Below are positions 1 through 9,902 of a DNA stretch of 64,000 bases, one piece after another. Below the pieces are notes generated by a model, which was given only the letters and a program-made list of their open reading frames with translations, was not told the DNA's origin and did not search any database. Every line of letters starts with the position of its first letter. The stretch's first letter is position 1. The stretch covers positions 2,356,001 to 2,420,000 of the forward strand of contig NZ_CP054021.1 in the NCBI RefSeq assembly GCF_005862305.2, read 5' to 3'. The stretch comes from Rhizobium indicum (GTDB lineage Bacteria > Pseudomonadota > Alphaproteobacteria > Rhizobiales > Rhizobiaceae). Position numbers and translations under genes: made by a program.

Positions 1-724
1 CAATGACGGGTGCGACGCCGCCATGCTCAAGGGCGCAACGGGTGCCGGGAGCCAGGTTTGCGCGCAGGCGCCAGCCCACTTCCGCCGACCCGATGAAGCT
101 CAGGAACGCGATGCGCGCATCGCTCGCAAACGCGCTTGACAGAATGCGACTTTCGGGAAGAAAGGCCTGCACCCAGCCCTCCGGCATCCCGGCCTGATGA
201 ACCAGCTTGACCAGTTCGAGACAACAAAGCGGCGTAGCTGCTGCCGGCTTGATGATGACGGGGCAGCCGGTTGCAATCGCCGGTGCCACCTGATGGACGA
301 TGAGATTGAGCGGGTGATTGAAGGCGGAAATGGCGGCCACGACACCGATCGGCTCCTGAATGGTCCAGGCACGTCGATTGTCACTTGCCTGCGTAAGGCC
401 CATCGGGATCTCGACGCCACCGCGGGTCCGCAGCACGTCGGCAGCATTCCGAATGCCGTCGATCGCGCGGTCGGTCTCGACGAGCGCGTCGGTGTAGGGC
501 TTGCCGCCTTCGCATGCAATGCGCTTGGCGAAGACCTCGCGCTGCAGCGCGACAAGGTCTGCGAGTCTCCGCAGCACTGCCATCCGTTCATGCGGCGCAA
601 GCCAGTCGTTGCGATTCAGAAAACGTGCGCGCGCAGTCTCGAGCTTCGATTCCAAGGCCGCAGCATCGTCCGTCGGCAGATCGGCGATGTGTTTCCGATC
701 AAAGGCTTGCACCACTTCAAGCAT
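1..724 (-). CDS. Aldehyde dehydrogenase family protein, 3' end cut by window edge
   Basis: NAD(P)-dependent oxidation of an aldehyde to an acid; substrate unknown. About 241 N-terminal residues are visible from an ATG at 724 with GGAGAA just upstream. Family landmarks are PIGVVAAISAFNHPLN (Rossmann start plus oxyanion Asn), IIKPAAATPL (cofactor-contacting Lys), SFIGSAEVG (equivalent of FTGS) and LEHGG (general-base Glu). The catalytic Cys lies beyond the window, so activity cannot be judged. It is the last visible gene of a same-strand redox run that begins near 3455, and it follows the ABM gene by 25 bp. Confidence 0.85.
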   Translation of the reverse strand, partial: MLEVVQAFDRKHIADLPTDDAAALESKLETARARFLNRNDWLAPHERMAVLRRLADLVALQREVFAKRIACEGGKPYTDALVETDRAIDGIRNAADVLRTRGGVEIPMGLTQASDNRRAWTIQEPIGVVAAISAFNHPLNLIVHQVAPAIATGCPVIIKPAAATPLCCLELVKLVHQAGMPEGWVQAFLPESRILSSAFASDARIAFLSFIGSAEVGWRLRANLAPGTRCALEHGGVAPVI

Positions 725-749
725 GGATGTTCTCCGATCCTCGACAGAA

Positions 750-1049
750 CTACGACACGGCTACCGCCTCGAGTACCAGCGCCGACCGCTCTGCCAGCGA
801 AGGAATGCGCGCCAGATAATCCTGGTAGTGCGGCGTCCGGCGATGCGCCTCCACCGCCTCACCGTCGCGATAGAGCTCATCCAGAACGTAGCGCTCGGGA
901 ACGGCCTGGTCGCGCCAGACATCCCAGCGCAGATTGCCGGGTTCGGCTCTGCAAAGCGGCGCCATGCCGACAAGCAGTGATCGCAGGGCAGCGGCTTTGC
1001 CGGGGAGAGCAGTAAGGACGGCAGTGATCTTGGCCGGCGATTGAGTCAT
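750..1049 (-). CDS. Antibiotic-biosynthesis-monooxygenase (ABM/YgiN-like) domain protein
   Basis: A 99-residue single ABM domain: ITAVLTALPGKAAALRSLL at the start, then NLRWDVWRD and RTPHYQDYLARIP, the usual strand-helix pattern of YgiN-type quinol monooxygenases and related small dimeric ferredoxin-like proteins. The start is ATG at 1049, with GGGAG about 8 nt upstream; an in-frame GTG/ATG region further upstream lacks an equally placed site. It sits between the aldehyde dehydrogenase and the DJ-1-like gene, which fits a role in quinone or reactive-carbonyl handling, but the substrate is inference. Confidence 0.8.
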   Translation of the reverse strand: MTQSPAKITAVLTALPGKAAALRSLLVGMAPLCRAEPGNLRWDVWRDQAVPERYVLDELYRDGEAVEAHRRTPHYQDYLARIPSLAERSALVLEAVAVS

Positions 1050-1151
1050 GCGATAGGCTCCCGATAAAATGCGCATGTGCACTCGTTTGAGTTACGAGCG
1101 CGGTCGAGGTATGGGGGCGCGCCCGAATGTTTCAGCCTGCATCTCATCAAT

Positions 1152-1835
1152 TCACGCCGGAACGGCAGCCCGTTTGAGGGCGGCGACCAGTTCTTTTCCC
1201 AGCGGCCCCGCCGAGGCGGGGTTCTGGCCGGTGATAAGGCGGCCATCAACGACGACGTGAGGTTCCCAGTTGGATGCAGATGAGTACTCGGCACCCTCCG
1301 CCCTTAACGCATCCTCAAGTTCGTAAGGCACGTCATCGCGGGCGTAGTCGTATTCTTCCTTCTTCGAGAACGACGTAAGCTTCTTGCCGCGCACGAACGG
1401 CGTGCCATCACCGAGGTCGACGCTGAGCAACGCGCACGGACCGTGACAAACAGCGGTTACGAGCTTTCCGGTGGTCCAGGCGCGCACAATGGCCTTCTGG
1501 ACATCCGCGTTACGCTGGATGTCGACCATGGGCCCGAGGCCACCGGGCACTAGGATGGCGTCGTAGTCCGCAGCGTCCACTTCGGACAACTTTCGGCTAT
1601 GATTCAGGCGACGAAAGGCCTTGCTCTCGAGAAACTCCTTTTGGGCGGGGTCTTTCTCGTCGTACGCGTCGTAGGGCGTCCATCCGCCAGCGGGAGACGC
1701 GAACTCTACGGCGACCCCCGCCTTGTCGAGCACGTCGAAAGGATGAGCGACCTCGGCGAAAAAGAAGCCGGTCTTGCGATTGTGCGGACCGATCACGGCT
1801 GCGTTGGTGACGATGAACAGGACATGTTGAGTCAC
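1152..1835 (-). CDS. DJ-1/PfpI superfamily protein, Hsp31/glyoxalase III-like
   Basis: A 227-residue class I glutamine-amidotransferase-like protein. The nucleophile elbow is AVCHGPCALL with Cys130-His131, and the conserved acidic residue is Glu28 in FFFAEVAHPF, the arrangement of Hsp31/YajL-type glyoxalases and deglycases. The PASAGPLGKELV tail matches type-1 GATase-like family ends. It follows the alcohol dehydrogenase by about 120 bp on the same strand. Role as methylglyoxal or aldehyde protection is inferred from family and neighbours. Confidence 0.85.
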   Translation of the reverse strand: MTQHVLFIVTNAAVIGPHNRKTGFFFAEVAHPFDVLDKAGVAVEFASPAGGWTPYDAYDEKDPAQKEFLESKAFRRLNHSRKLSEVDAADYDAILVPGGLGPMVDIQRNADVQKAIVRAWTTGKLVTAVCHGPCALLSVDLGDGTPFVRGKKLTSFSKKEEYDYARDDVPYELEDALRAEGAEYSSASNWEPHVVVDGRLITGQNPASAGPLGKELVAALKRAAVPA

Positions 1836-1956
1836 AATCTTCTCCTTGAATAAATTATGATGCGTTCAAATATTGGGTTTCATTCGGACATGAAGTCACT
1901 TCGGGCGCAGGATACTTGGCGCGGCAGTAATCCGGTCTCGTTGCGCCCTCACGCTG

Positions 1957-3012
1957 TCAGAACATCACGACGGCACGCCCAACGATTTTATTGTCGCGCA
2001 TCAGGTCGATATATTCGTTGATGTCGTCGAAGGAGATCGTCTTGATCGTGTGCTGGATTTTGCCTTCGGCCGCGAGCGCCATTACCTCGGTGAGATCCGC
2101 GTTGTTGCCCCAGAACGATCCGTGAAAAGTCTGCTCGCCCGACACGCGGGGGAACAACGGGATATCGATGCGATCGCCGATGAACCCGACATCGGCATAG
2201 TGGCCGCTGATCGCCAACCGCGAGAAGGCGAGCTGCATCATCTCGGTCGCGCCGGCGCAATCGATGATCGCATCGAACTTGTCCTGGCCAGTGGCTTTCT
2301 TGAGCTCCTTGCCAACGTCCTCGGAGGACTTGCCCTCTATGGCGATGATATGATCCGCGCCATATTTCTTGGCCACCTGCAACTTTTCTTCATTGCGGGC
2401 GACCGCGACCACCGGACCGCCGGCGCCAAGCAATTTGGCATATTGGACGGCGTATGCTCCGAGCCCGCCGATGCCGAACACACCGATCACCCGATCCGGG
2501 CCGAGGCCACCGGCGTTACGGATTTTCTTGAGGCCGCGGTAGGGCGTCAGCCCGGCGTCGGTCAGCGGCGCGAGCTGCTCGAACTTCAGGTGTTTCGGCA
2601 CCTTAATCACATAGCGTGCCGGTACCGGGATATATTCCGCGAAGCCACCATCACGGCCGAAGCCGGGCCAGCGGACATTGGGACAGATGTGCGTATCGCC
2701 GACCATGCAATGGCGGCAGACACCGTCGCCCCAACCGGGTGCGACCACCACGTGATCGCCTTCCTCGATACCAGCAACCTTTGGCACGACGCTGCCGATT
2801 TTCTCGATCGTGCCCGTAATTTCATGGCCGGGAATGACCGGTGGGGGGATATCGCCATAGCCCTGGAAGAAGCCGTCGATCAGCAACACATCCGACCGGC
2901 ACATACCGCAGGCGGCAACCTTCACCAGCACCTCGTCGGGCTGAATATCGGGGACCGGTATATCCTCGAGAACCAGGGCCTTTTTATACTCCAAGATGCG
3001 CGCTGCTTTCAT
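1957..3012 (-). CDS. Zinc-containing alcohol dehydrogenase (MDR family)
   Basis: A 351-residue medium-chain dehydrogenase. Catalytic zinc ligands are Cys38 (CGMCRSD) and His63-Glu64 (PGHE); the cofactor loop is VFGIGGLGAYAVQYAKLLG at about 175-194. The structural-zinc lobe reads VCRHCMVGDTHICPN: Cys99, Cys102 and Cys110 are present, but the third of the usual four cysteines is replaced by glycine. It oxidizes an alcohol or reduces an aldehyde with NAD(P). It ends 11 bp after the HbpS-like gene, so the two are likely cotranscribed. Confidence 0.88.
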   Translation of the reverse strand: MKAARILEYKKALVLEDIPVPDIQPDEVLVKVAACGMCRSDVLLIDGFFQGYGDIPPPVIPGHEITGTIEKIGSVVPKVAGIEEGDHVVVAPGWGDGVCRHCMVGDTHICPNVRWPGFGRDGGFAEYIPVPARYVIKVPKHLKFEQLAPLTDAGLTPYRGLKKIRNAGGLGPDRVIGVFGIGGLGAYAVQYAKLLGAGGPVVAVARNEEKLQVAKKYGADHIIAIEGKSSEDVGKELKKATGQDKFDAIIDCAGATEMMQLAFSRLAISGHYADVGFIGDRIDIPLFPRVSGEQTFHGSFWGNNADLTEVMALAAEGKIQHTIKTISFDDINEYIDLMRDNKIVGRAVVMF

Positions 3013-3023
3013 CGCAAGTCTCC

Positions 3024-3455
3024 CTACGGTTTCGCGTTTGGTGAAATTGCTTCTGCTGCCGCCATGGCGACCGCGATGTCTTGCTCGACCGAACCGGCGC
3101 TGGTGCCGACCGCGCCGATGATCTGGTCGTCGTACTTTACCGGCAGACCACCGCCGAAGATCACGACATTGCCACCATTGCTCTGTTCGATCCCGAACAG
3201 CGGTGCGCCCGGCTGAGCGAGCTCGGCAAGATATTCCGTCGTCTTGTCGAACATGCGCGCTGTCTTCGCCTTACTGATCGCAAGATCGATGCTCCCGGCG
3301 AGCGCACCGTCCTGGCGGGTGAATGCGATCAGCGCGCCTCCGGCATCGACCACCGCGATATTATAGGGGATGCCGAGGTTGGCTGCCTTGGCCTTGCCGG
3401 CCTGCAGCATCTGCTTCGCATCCGACAGCGTCAGTGTGTTGAGCGTGCGAGGCAT
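3024..3455 (-). CDS. HbpS/GlcG family protein (possible heme-binding)
   Basis: A 143-residue GlcG/HbpS-type protein: LTLSDAKQMLQAGKAKAANLGIPYNIAVVDAGG at the N-terminus, ARMFDKTT in the middle and the family end PVKYDDQIIGAVGTSAGSVEQD. Members bind heme or small cofactors or sit beside dehydrogenases. The start at 3455 (MPRTLN) is preferred over a 28-residue extension that lacks family similarity. It is the first gene of the minus-strand redox run, divergent from the large regulator at 3736. Confidence 0.82.
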   Translation of the reverse strand: MPRTLNTLTLSDAKQMLQAGKAKAANLGIPYNIAVVDAGGALIAFTRQDGALAGSIDLAISKAKTARMFDKTTEYLAELAQPGAPLFGIEQSNGGNVVIFGGGLPVKYDDQIIGAVGTSAGSVEQDIAVAMAAAEAISPNAKP

Positions 3456-3735
3456 GCGGCCGTTCCTTCGATCCGGTTTCCGCTCTGTCAGTCCGACACG
3501 AGCGCTACCGGGAATGGCTACCGGAGGTAGAGCGCCCAAATGCCTGAATGTTTTCCTGCCGACCGACTTGCGCCCGGACCAACCGGTTCAGCCTTTTCTC
3601 AAGTTGGCTTGGGAACGTAAATAGCATCGAGGCGCTGACGGCGCCGGTTAAAAAAGGTAAATTTAATGCAGCCGTGGAGATTACCTCGGCCAGGCCCGAG
3701 CTTGAGTCCGTGTCGTCGCAGCAAAGGGAGCTACA
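3456..3735. promoter_or_regulatory. Divergent intergenic region between redox run and large regulator
   Basis: 280 bp without a convincing gene. It must hold the promoters for the leftward redox genes and the rightward regulator. An AT-rich patch lies near 3648-3668. No clear operator was recognised. Confidence 0.4.
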
Positions 3736-6600
3736 ATGGAAGAATTGGAAGAGGCCAACGTAACAACCTATTGTTTCGGCGACTGCCGCTTCATTCCCGC
3801 TCGCCAGTTGTTGCTTCATCGCGATGTTCCAATCCGTGTCGGATCCCGTGCGATCGATCTACTTCATGCGCTCGTGCGGCGGTCTGGTATCGTTGTCAGT
3901 AAGGACAAGCTCTTTCGCGCAGCCTGGCCGAACGTTTTCGTCGATGAGAGCAACCTCAAAGTTAACATCGCAGTGTTGCGGCGCGCTCTGGCGCAGGTTG
4001 AGCCCGACCTAACTTGCATCGCAACCGTGCCGGGCCGCGGCTATCGGTTCGTCGCGCCACTGCGCGTCCTCGGTGGTGCTGACGAGGCAGCTCTTTCCGA
4101 CGCGGTCAGAGGCATTACAGGGGAATTGCCGGCCCCACCGGCGCTGATCGGGCGCGACGAGGCTATGGCCGACCTCGCCGGCGCGCTTGCCGAGACCAGG
4201 CTGCTTACAATTGTCGGCCCGCCCGGCGTCGGCAAGACGAGCGTAGCAGTCGCCACCGCATGGCAGGTCGGTGAGAGCTTGAAGGACGGCGTCTGCTTCG
4301 TCGATCTTGCGGCGATCGATTCTCCGCAGCTGGTAGCGCCGGCAATTGCCTTTGCGTGTGGCCTGAACAGCAATCTCGTCAATATCCTGGCAGGTCTTGT
4401 CGAAATGTTGCGCGACCGTGAATTGTTGCTGGTGCTCGACAATTGCGAACATGTGTTGAACGCCGCGGCGACGGTTGCAGACCACCTCAATCACGCGCTT
4501 CCGAGGCTTCTCGTCGTCACGACGAGTCGGGAGCCACTCCGGTGCAGGCGGGAGTCGGTCTATCGTCTCGCGCCGCTTCGCTTTCCGCCCGCGGGGAGCG
4601 AGCTGGACGCGGCGGCGGCGTTAGGCTTTTCGGCCGTAGAATTGCTGGTACAGCGCGCGGTGACGCAGGGATATCGGCTCGACGATGCGGACGCCTCTTC
4701 GCTCGCGGCCATTAGCCGTCGCCTCGATGGTATCGCGCTGGCGATAGAATTGGCGGCGCCGCGGCTGTCCACCGATGGGCCCGCCAAGCTGGCCGACCTG
4801 TTGGAGAATGCCTTCGATGCGTTTGTGTTGCAGGGGAACGCGGCGGCGCCTCGGCATATGACGCTGACGGCGATGCTGGACTGGAGCTATAGGTTACTTC
4901 CCGAGCGCGAAGCATGTCTGCTGCATCATCTGTCACTATTTAGTGGAACTTTCACGCTGAACGATGTTGTCGGCGTCTGCGGCCATCTCGGGTCGGCAGA
5001 GGATGTCGGGGCATGGCTGGAGAGCCTTGCCGCCAGATCGTTGTCGTCTGTCAGCTATCATAGCGGACACCGATACTATCGCCTCCTTGACAGCACGCGC
5101 AGCTTCGCCAGCGAACGCCTTCGCGCGAGCGGCGAAGAGCAGGCGGCGATGGCGAGCTATACGCACTACCTGCTGGCTGTGTTCGAACAAGGCGAAGTCG
5201 AGTGGAACTGGCGAGCGCGCGAAGACTGGACCGCACGTTACGGCCGTTGGGGAAATGATCTCCACCGAGCCATCGATTGGGCGTGGCGTGATGGACACAA
5301 CAGGGAACTCGGCATCCGGCTGACCGCAGCCGCCATTCCACTGTGGAACGAGTTGTCCTCCCTCTCAGAGACCCGAACGCGCGTGGCTGAAGTGGTGGAG
5401 GGGCTCAATGGTCTGGCTATGGACGATGTTGTGCTCAGATTGAAACTCGTGTCGGCGCACGCCCTCAATCTCAATTTCGGCGATGATCGTGGACCGGAGA
5501 TTGAAGCGGCGTGGCGTGAAGCGAGGACCCTTGCCGACGAAACCGGGAATGTCGAGTACCGGTTGCGAACGACGATGGGCTGGGCCGGCGCGAAGACATT
5601 CGCCGGAAATCATCGCCAAGTCCTGTCCGCCCTGTCCGAACTCCGCGGCTTCCTCAACCAGGAAGGAGGTCACTCGGCGGTGCCCGATGTCACGAGACTG
5701 GAATTGGTCAACCGTTTCTACTGCGGCGATATCGAGACTTCGGTCGCGGGCCTCAAGGCGTTGGCACACAGTCATTCCACGGTCGCCTATCGCTCGCAGA
5801 CGTCGAGGTTTCAACTCGATCGCTTCGTCGGAATACGGTCCTATCTCGCGCCGATGCTGTGGGTAGTCGGCGAGCATCGGGAGGCCTTCGATGTGGCGCA
5901 GGAATGCATTTCGGCCGCAACGACGATCGGCCATCCCGTCTCGCACATGCATGCGTTGGCGGTGGGGGGACTTTCTGTATCGCTTTGGTGTGGCCTTCTT
6001 GATGTGGCGCAGGACCAGTTGACGCGGCTGGAAGCGCAGTACCAAATCTGTCAGCTGGACATTTGGCCCCCCCTTATTCGATTCTATCGGGCTGCCATCG
6101 ACACCGCTGGCCGTGACGCGCAGGCGGTAGACAGAATGCGTGACGCTATCGGCGGACTCAGGAGCCGCAATCTGCGGATTCATTTCGCAATGAACCTCGC
6201 AATGCTCGCGGACGCCGCTCTGTCCCATAATCGTCTCGATGTCGCGCGCGCCGTCGCGGCAGAAGCCAGCGATTGTCTGGAGCGGGACGAGGTTTGGTGT
6301 CGCTCAGAGTTGTTCCGCGTCATTGGCCTGACGCGGTGGCGCGAAGGTGATGTCCTTTCCGCCGCGGAAAATTTGGCCACGGCGGTGCGGGTGGCGCAGC
6401 GAAGCGGCGCTCTAACCCTCGAATTGCGCGCTGCGACCCAACAGGCCAAACTCGCGCTGCAAACTGGACATGGTGATATCACGCTAAGTCACTTGGCCTC
6501 CGTGTACCAACGCTTCGAAAGCGGCTTGCATACCGCCGATGTGGTCGCGGCGCGCGACCAGCTGGAGGTTGGTCAGATGATCTCACGGGGCAGCTCTTAA
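3736..6600 (+). CDS. Winged-helix / NB-ARC ATPase / TPR-like transcriptional regulator
   Basis: A 954-residue multidomain regulator. Residues 10-110 form an OmpR/PhoB-type winged helix (VPIRVGSRAIDLLHALVRRSG, ESNLKVNIAVLRRAL, PGRGYRF). Residues about 135-400 are an NB-ARC/AAA-like NTPase with Walker A GPPGVGKT (161-168) and Walker B LLVLDN (231-236). The remaining 500 residues are helical and TPR/LAL-like. Such proteins act as ATP-gated signal integrators. It lies divergent from the redox operon, which is the likely target (inference). A run of seven C occurs inside the gene at 6067-6073. Confidence 0.85.
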   Translation: MEELEEANVTTYCFGDCRFIPARQLLLHRDVPIRVGSRAIDLLHALVRRSGIVVSKDKLFRAAWPNVFVDESNLKVNIAVLRRALAQVEPDLTCIATVPGRGYRFVAPLRVLGGADEAALSDAVRGITGELPAPPALIGRDEAMADLAGALAETRLLTIVGPPGVGKTSVAVATAWQVGESLKDGVCFVDLAAIDSPQLVAPAIAFACGLNSNLVNILAGLVEMLRDRELLLVLDNCEHVLNAAATVADHLNHALPRLLVVTTSREPLRCRRESVYRLAPLRFPPAGSELDAAAALGFSAVELLVQRAVTQGYRLDDADASSLAAISRRLDGIALAIELAAPRLSTDGPAKLADLLENAFDAFVLQGNAAAPRHMTLTAMLDWSYRLLPEREACLLHHLSLFSGTFTLNDVVGVCGHLGSAEDVGAWLESLAARSLSSVSYHSGHRYYRLLDSTRSFASERLRASGEEQAAMASYTHYLLAVFEQGEVEWNWRAREDWTARYGRWGNDLHRAIDWAWRDGHNRELGIRLTAAAIPLWNELSSLSETRTRVAEVVEGLNGLAMDDVVLRLKLVSAHALNLNFGDDRGPEIEAAWREARTLADETGNVEYRLRTTMGWAGAKTFAGNHRQVLSALSELRGFLNQEGGHSAVPDVTRLELVNRFYCGDIETSVAGLKALAHSHSTVAYRSQTSRFQLDRFVGIRSYLAPMLWVVGEHREAFDVAQECISAATTIGHPVSHMHALAVGGLSVSLWCGLLDVAQDQLTRLEAQYQICQLDIWPPLIRFYRAAIDTAGRDAQAVDRMRDAIGGLRSRNLRIHFAMNLAMLADAALSHNRLDVARAVAAEASDCLERDEVWCRSELFRVIGLTRWREGDVLSAAENLATAVRVAQRSGALTLELRAATQQAKLALQTGHGDITLSHLASVYQRFESGLHTADVVAARDQLEVGQMISRGSS

Positions 6601-6807
6601 TCTGCCCACCTCAAATCGTGATTGGGGCCGCCGCCCAATGCTTCTTTGGAGGATGAAGAGGAGGGTGACATGTCGGGTGTCGAAAACGACGCTGATCGCG
6701 TCTGCCGGCGGCGCGAAAGGGCTTCCCGTCCAGACCGTCGGCGTCATGGGGGATGGCCGCACCAAGACCAGACTTCCGCGGCGATTTTCATCTGGAGAAT
6801 CCCGAGA

Positions 6808-7338
<531 letters not shown>

Positions 7339-7550
7339 CTTCACTTCCTTTCCTAAAACGGCATATCCGCGCGCAGACCTGCTTGCATTATGCAATCGGT
7401 TGGAAGTTAGCTCAACTGGTTTTATATCACAATTGGTTTTTGAAGTGCACATAGATCCGCGAGCTGATGGTCGCCAACCGGCCGGCCTGAGGTGGACAAC
7501 GACCTGTCCGCTACCAGCGATCAGCATGGACAAGCCGCCGTCAGAGGACG

Positions 7551-8432
7551 CTATTTCAGCGGCAGAAACAGCTCCGCCACCGCCTCATGCTCCGCCACCT
7601 CCGGGAAGAAGCTCAGCCGCTGGCAATAGATCGGGAAGTCGCGCACTTCCTCGCCGCTGGCCGGAAGCCAGTCGCCATAAAGGTAGAGCGCGGCGGGCTC
7701 CAGATTGTCGGTGTTGCCGACGACACGCAGCACCGCGCAGCGTCCGCCAGGGATCTCGCCGGCTTTGATCTCCTCGCCATTCGCCTCGATCGCTTGATCG
7801 GTCCCGACACAAAGGTCCACGCTATAATCGGCAGGCGACTGAGGACGCCGCTCTGAACGCCAGACATTGAAGGTCGGACTTGTCCTGGGGTGCAGGCCAG
7901 CGGCCTTGCGCCAGGCGATGAACCGCTGGATGGTGGCGCCGAGCGTGGCCGGGTCGCCCCGATGCTTCATGATCGCCACCGGCGTCGTGGGCACATTGCG
8001 AATCTTCACGTCGTCAGTGGTAAAAATCTTCTGCATGAGCTTGCTCCTTGCATTGTCGAGAGGCCCGAAGGCGGCAAGCCACGGCTCCCAGTCGGGAGAC
8101 TTCCGAAACGACGAAGGCGATTGCCCGAACCGTTGCCGAAAGGCGCGGGCGAAGGCATCCGGTGCATCGTAGCCGGCATCCATCGCTATATCAGTGACGC
8201 GTTCTTCGTCCCTGTAGGCCAGCCGGTATGAAGCGCGCTTCATGCGGGCAAGCCGGATATAGCGATGCACTGACAATCCGAAGGTCGCCGTAAACTGCCG
8301 GTGGAAATGAAACTTCGAGAAGGCTGCGACACTGCTCAAAACGTCAAGATCGAGATCGTCATCGAGGTGCTGGTCGATATAATCCAGCACTCGCTGCATC
8401 CGCTGATGATAGTTCCGAAGCGCTGCGGTCAT
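7551..8432 (-). CDS. AraC family regulator with GyrI-like effector domain
   Basis: 293 residues. The N-terminal 110 residues hold two AraC helix-turn-helices (LDVLSSVAAFSKFHFHRQF; VTDIAMDAGYDAPDAFARAFRQRFGQSPSSFR). Residues about 130-293 are a GyrI/BmrR-like ligand domain (VPTTPVAIMKHRGDP, YSVDLCVGTD, PGGRCAVLRVVG, FPIYCQRL). This Rob/SoxS-like DNA domain plus GyrI fold is typical of small-molecule sensors. It may control the RibD-like gene on the same strand downstream, 213 bp away. Confidence 0.88.
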   Translation of the reverse strand: MTAALRNYHQRMQRVLDYIDQHLDDDLDLDVLSSVAAFSKFHFHRQFTATFGLSVHRYIRLARMKRASYRLAYRDEERVTDIAMDAGYDAPDAFARAFRQRFGQSPSSFRKSPDWEPWLAAFGPLDNARSKLMQKIFTTDDVKIRNVPTTPVAIMKHRGDPATLGATIQRFIAWRKAAGLHPRTSPTFNVWRSERRPQSPADYSVDLCVGTDQAIEANGEEIKAGEIPGGRCAVLRVVGNTDNLEPAALYLYGDWLPASGEEVRDFPIYCQRLSFFPEVAEHEAVAELFLPLK

Positions 8433-8720
8433 TCGTTCTGGTCTCCGTGGCAGCTCAAACTAGATCCTTCAGGCAACGCAGCGCTCGACCGATCTTGCGG
8501 TTTGGCATGGATCAGCCGGCGGGCCGCCCGATCGGAGCATCTTGCGATCCTAGCCCGGCACTGTTATTCGCATTTCCTTCTTATAGGAGAATGCCTTTGT
8601 TTGCCGTCGCAACGATCCAGAACTCACCGGCTGCGGCGGTAGGGATAAAGGCGCTCGGCATCGTGACCGAGAGCTGATCCTCGCTCTATCGCTCGGCCTT
8701 TAGGGCGCCAATGCTGGCGC
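8433..8720. promoter_or_regulatory. Divergent intergenic region, AraC-GyrI gene / GNAT gene
   Basis: 288 bp between divergent starts. No gene or strong palindrome was recognised; it presumably holds the two promoters. Confidence 0.35.
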
Positions 8721-9212
8721 ATGTCTAATGTCGAGAAGACTATGATTATCGAACTAACGTCTCATGATTTTGACGCGCTGCTGAAGGGCATCGCGCCACG
8801 TTATCTGCGCCTTGTCCAAGACAGCGCCATTGCGCCTCCTGAAATCCTGGCGATGTTGAACCACCTCGCGGCTGACATCGGCGCGGAATTTTCGCCGTCG
8901 GCCTGGATGATCGTGGAGGATGACGAGATCGTCGGCCTTTGCTCTGTCATCAAGGTTCCCCAGGATGGAAAGATCCATATCGGCTATGGCGTTGCGCCTT
9001 CCCGCCAAAGCCGTGGATGCACCACGCGGGCCATAGGGCAGTTGCTTCAGTGGGCGCGGAACGACCCTCGCGTAGCCCTGGTCTCTACGGAGACCGGGGT
9101 CGACAACATCGCGTCCCAGCGCGTTCTTGAGCGCAATGGCTTTATCCGTATCGGCGAGCGTATCGATGCCGAAGACGGTCCGTTGATCTGCTGGGAAGCA
9201 ATGACCGTTTAG
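8721..9212 (+). CDS. GNAT family N-acetyltransferase
   Basis: A 163-residue GNAT. The beta-4/acetyl-CoA loop is IGYGVAPSRQSRGCTTRAIGQLLQWA (RxxRG-type pyrophosphate loop), followed by TGVDNIASQRVLERNGF, the usual motif B. The acyl acceptor is unknown. ATG at 8721 is used; an internal ATG at 8742 is possible. Its 3' end is followed by a strong hairpin shared with the convergent PEBP gene. Confidence 0.82.
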   Translation: MSNVEKTMIIELTSHDFDALLKGIAPRYLRLVQDSAIAPPEILAMLNHLAADIGAEFSPSAWMIVEDDEIVGLCSVIKVPQDGKIHIGYGVAPSRQSRGCTTRAIGQLLQWARNDPRVALVSTETGVDNIASQRVLERNGFIRIGERIDAEDGPLICWEAMTV

Positions 9213-9243
9213 GTTTGCAGGCCAGGGAACCCCAAACAGGAAC

Positions 9244-9277
9244 CGGCCGGCCGAGGTTCAATCACCTCGGCCGGCCG
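9244..9277. terminator. Bidirectional hairpin terminator
   Basis: A perfect 14-bp GC-rich inverted repeat (9244-9257 and 9264-9277) with a 6-nt loop, between convergent genes. A true T-run is absent on the plus side, so it may act as an RNA-stabilising or weak terminator. Confidence 0.7.
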
Positions 9278-9318
9278 TTGTCATGAGGGAAATGGCGACT
9301 GCGGATCCGAAGCCGGCT

Positions 9319-9864
9319 TCAGCGTCCGTAAGTGACCTCGACGGAGGCCTTGGCGAGCGTATTGGCCCTGACATAGAAGCCAACCATGGCGGCCGGCGCA
9401 GTCTCGGGAAGCGGCAGCTTGTCCACCGAGAGCGCGTAGACGGTAAACTGGTAGTGGTGCGGCTGATCGCCGGCCGGCGGGCATGCCCCGCCATATCCGG
9501 ACATGCCAAAATCCGTGTGACCTTCGACGGCGCCTGCCGGAAGCGTCTTGTCACCGCTGGCGCCGGTGGCAATCTCCGCGGTATCTGCGGGAATGTTGAA
9601 CACCGACCAATGCCACCAGCCCGAGCCGGTGGGAGCATCCGGATCGTAGGCCATGATGGCGAAGCTCTTGGTCGCCTCAGGCGCACCCGACCAGGTCAGT
9701 TCCGGCGAGATGTTCTTGCCCGAGCAGCCGAAGCTGTTGAAGACCTGCGCATCGGCCATCGCCTTGCCGGCAGCCAGATCCTTCGAGGTGAGCTTCATTT
9801 CGGCCTGTGCGGCCGTCGCGCCGAAGACGGAGGTAGCGAGAAGTACTGCTGTGATGAAACGCAT
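9319..9864 (-). CDS. YbhB/YbcL family Raf-kinase-inhibitor-like (PEBP) secreted protein
   Basis: 181 residues with a signal peptide (MRFITAVLLATSVFGATAAQA), so probably periplasmic. PEBP landmarks: CSGKNISPELTWSGAPEATKSFAIMAYDPDAP, WWHWSVFNIP, GYGGACPPAGDQPHHYQFTVYAL. The bacterial function of this phosphatidylethanolamine-binding-like fold is poorly known. The start at 9864 is chosen because it begins the signal peptide. It follows an AraC gene by 38 bp and may be cotranscribed with it. Confidence 0.88.
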   Translation of the reverse strand: MRFITAVLLATSVFGATAAQAEMKLTSKDLAAGKAMADAQVFNSFGCSGKNISPELTWSGAPEATKSFAIMAYDPDAPTGSGWWHWSVFNIPADTAEIATGASGDKTLPAGAVEGHTDFGMSGYGGACPPAGDQPHHYQFTVYALSVDKLPLPETAPAAMVGFYVRANTLAKASVEVTYGR

Positions 9865-9902
9865 GCTGTTTTCCTGCGGTTGATAATGCCGGAAAACTAT
9901 CG

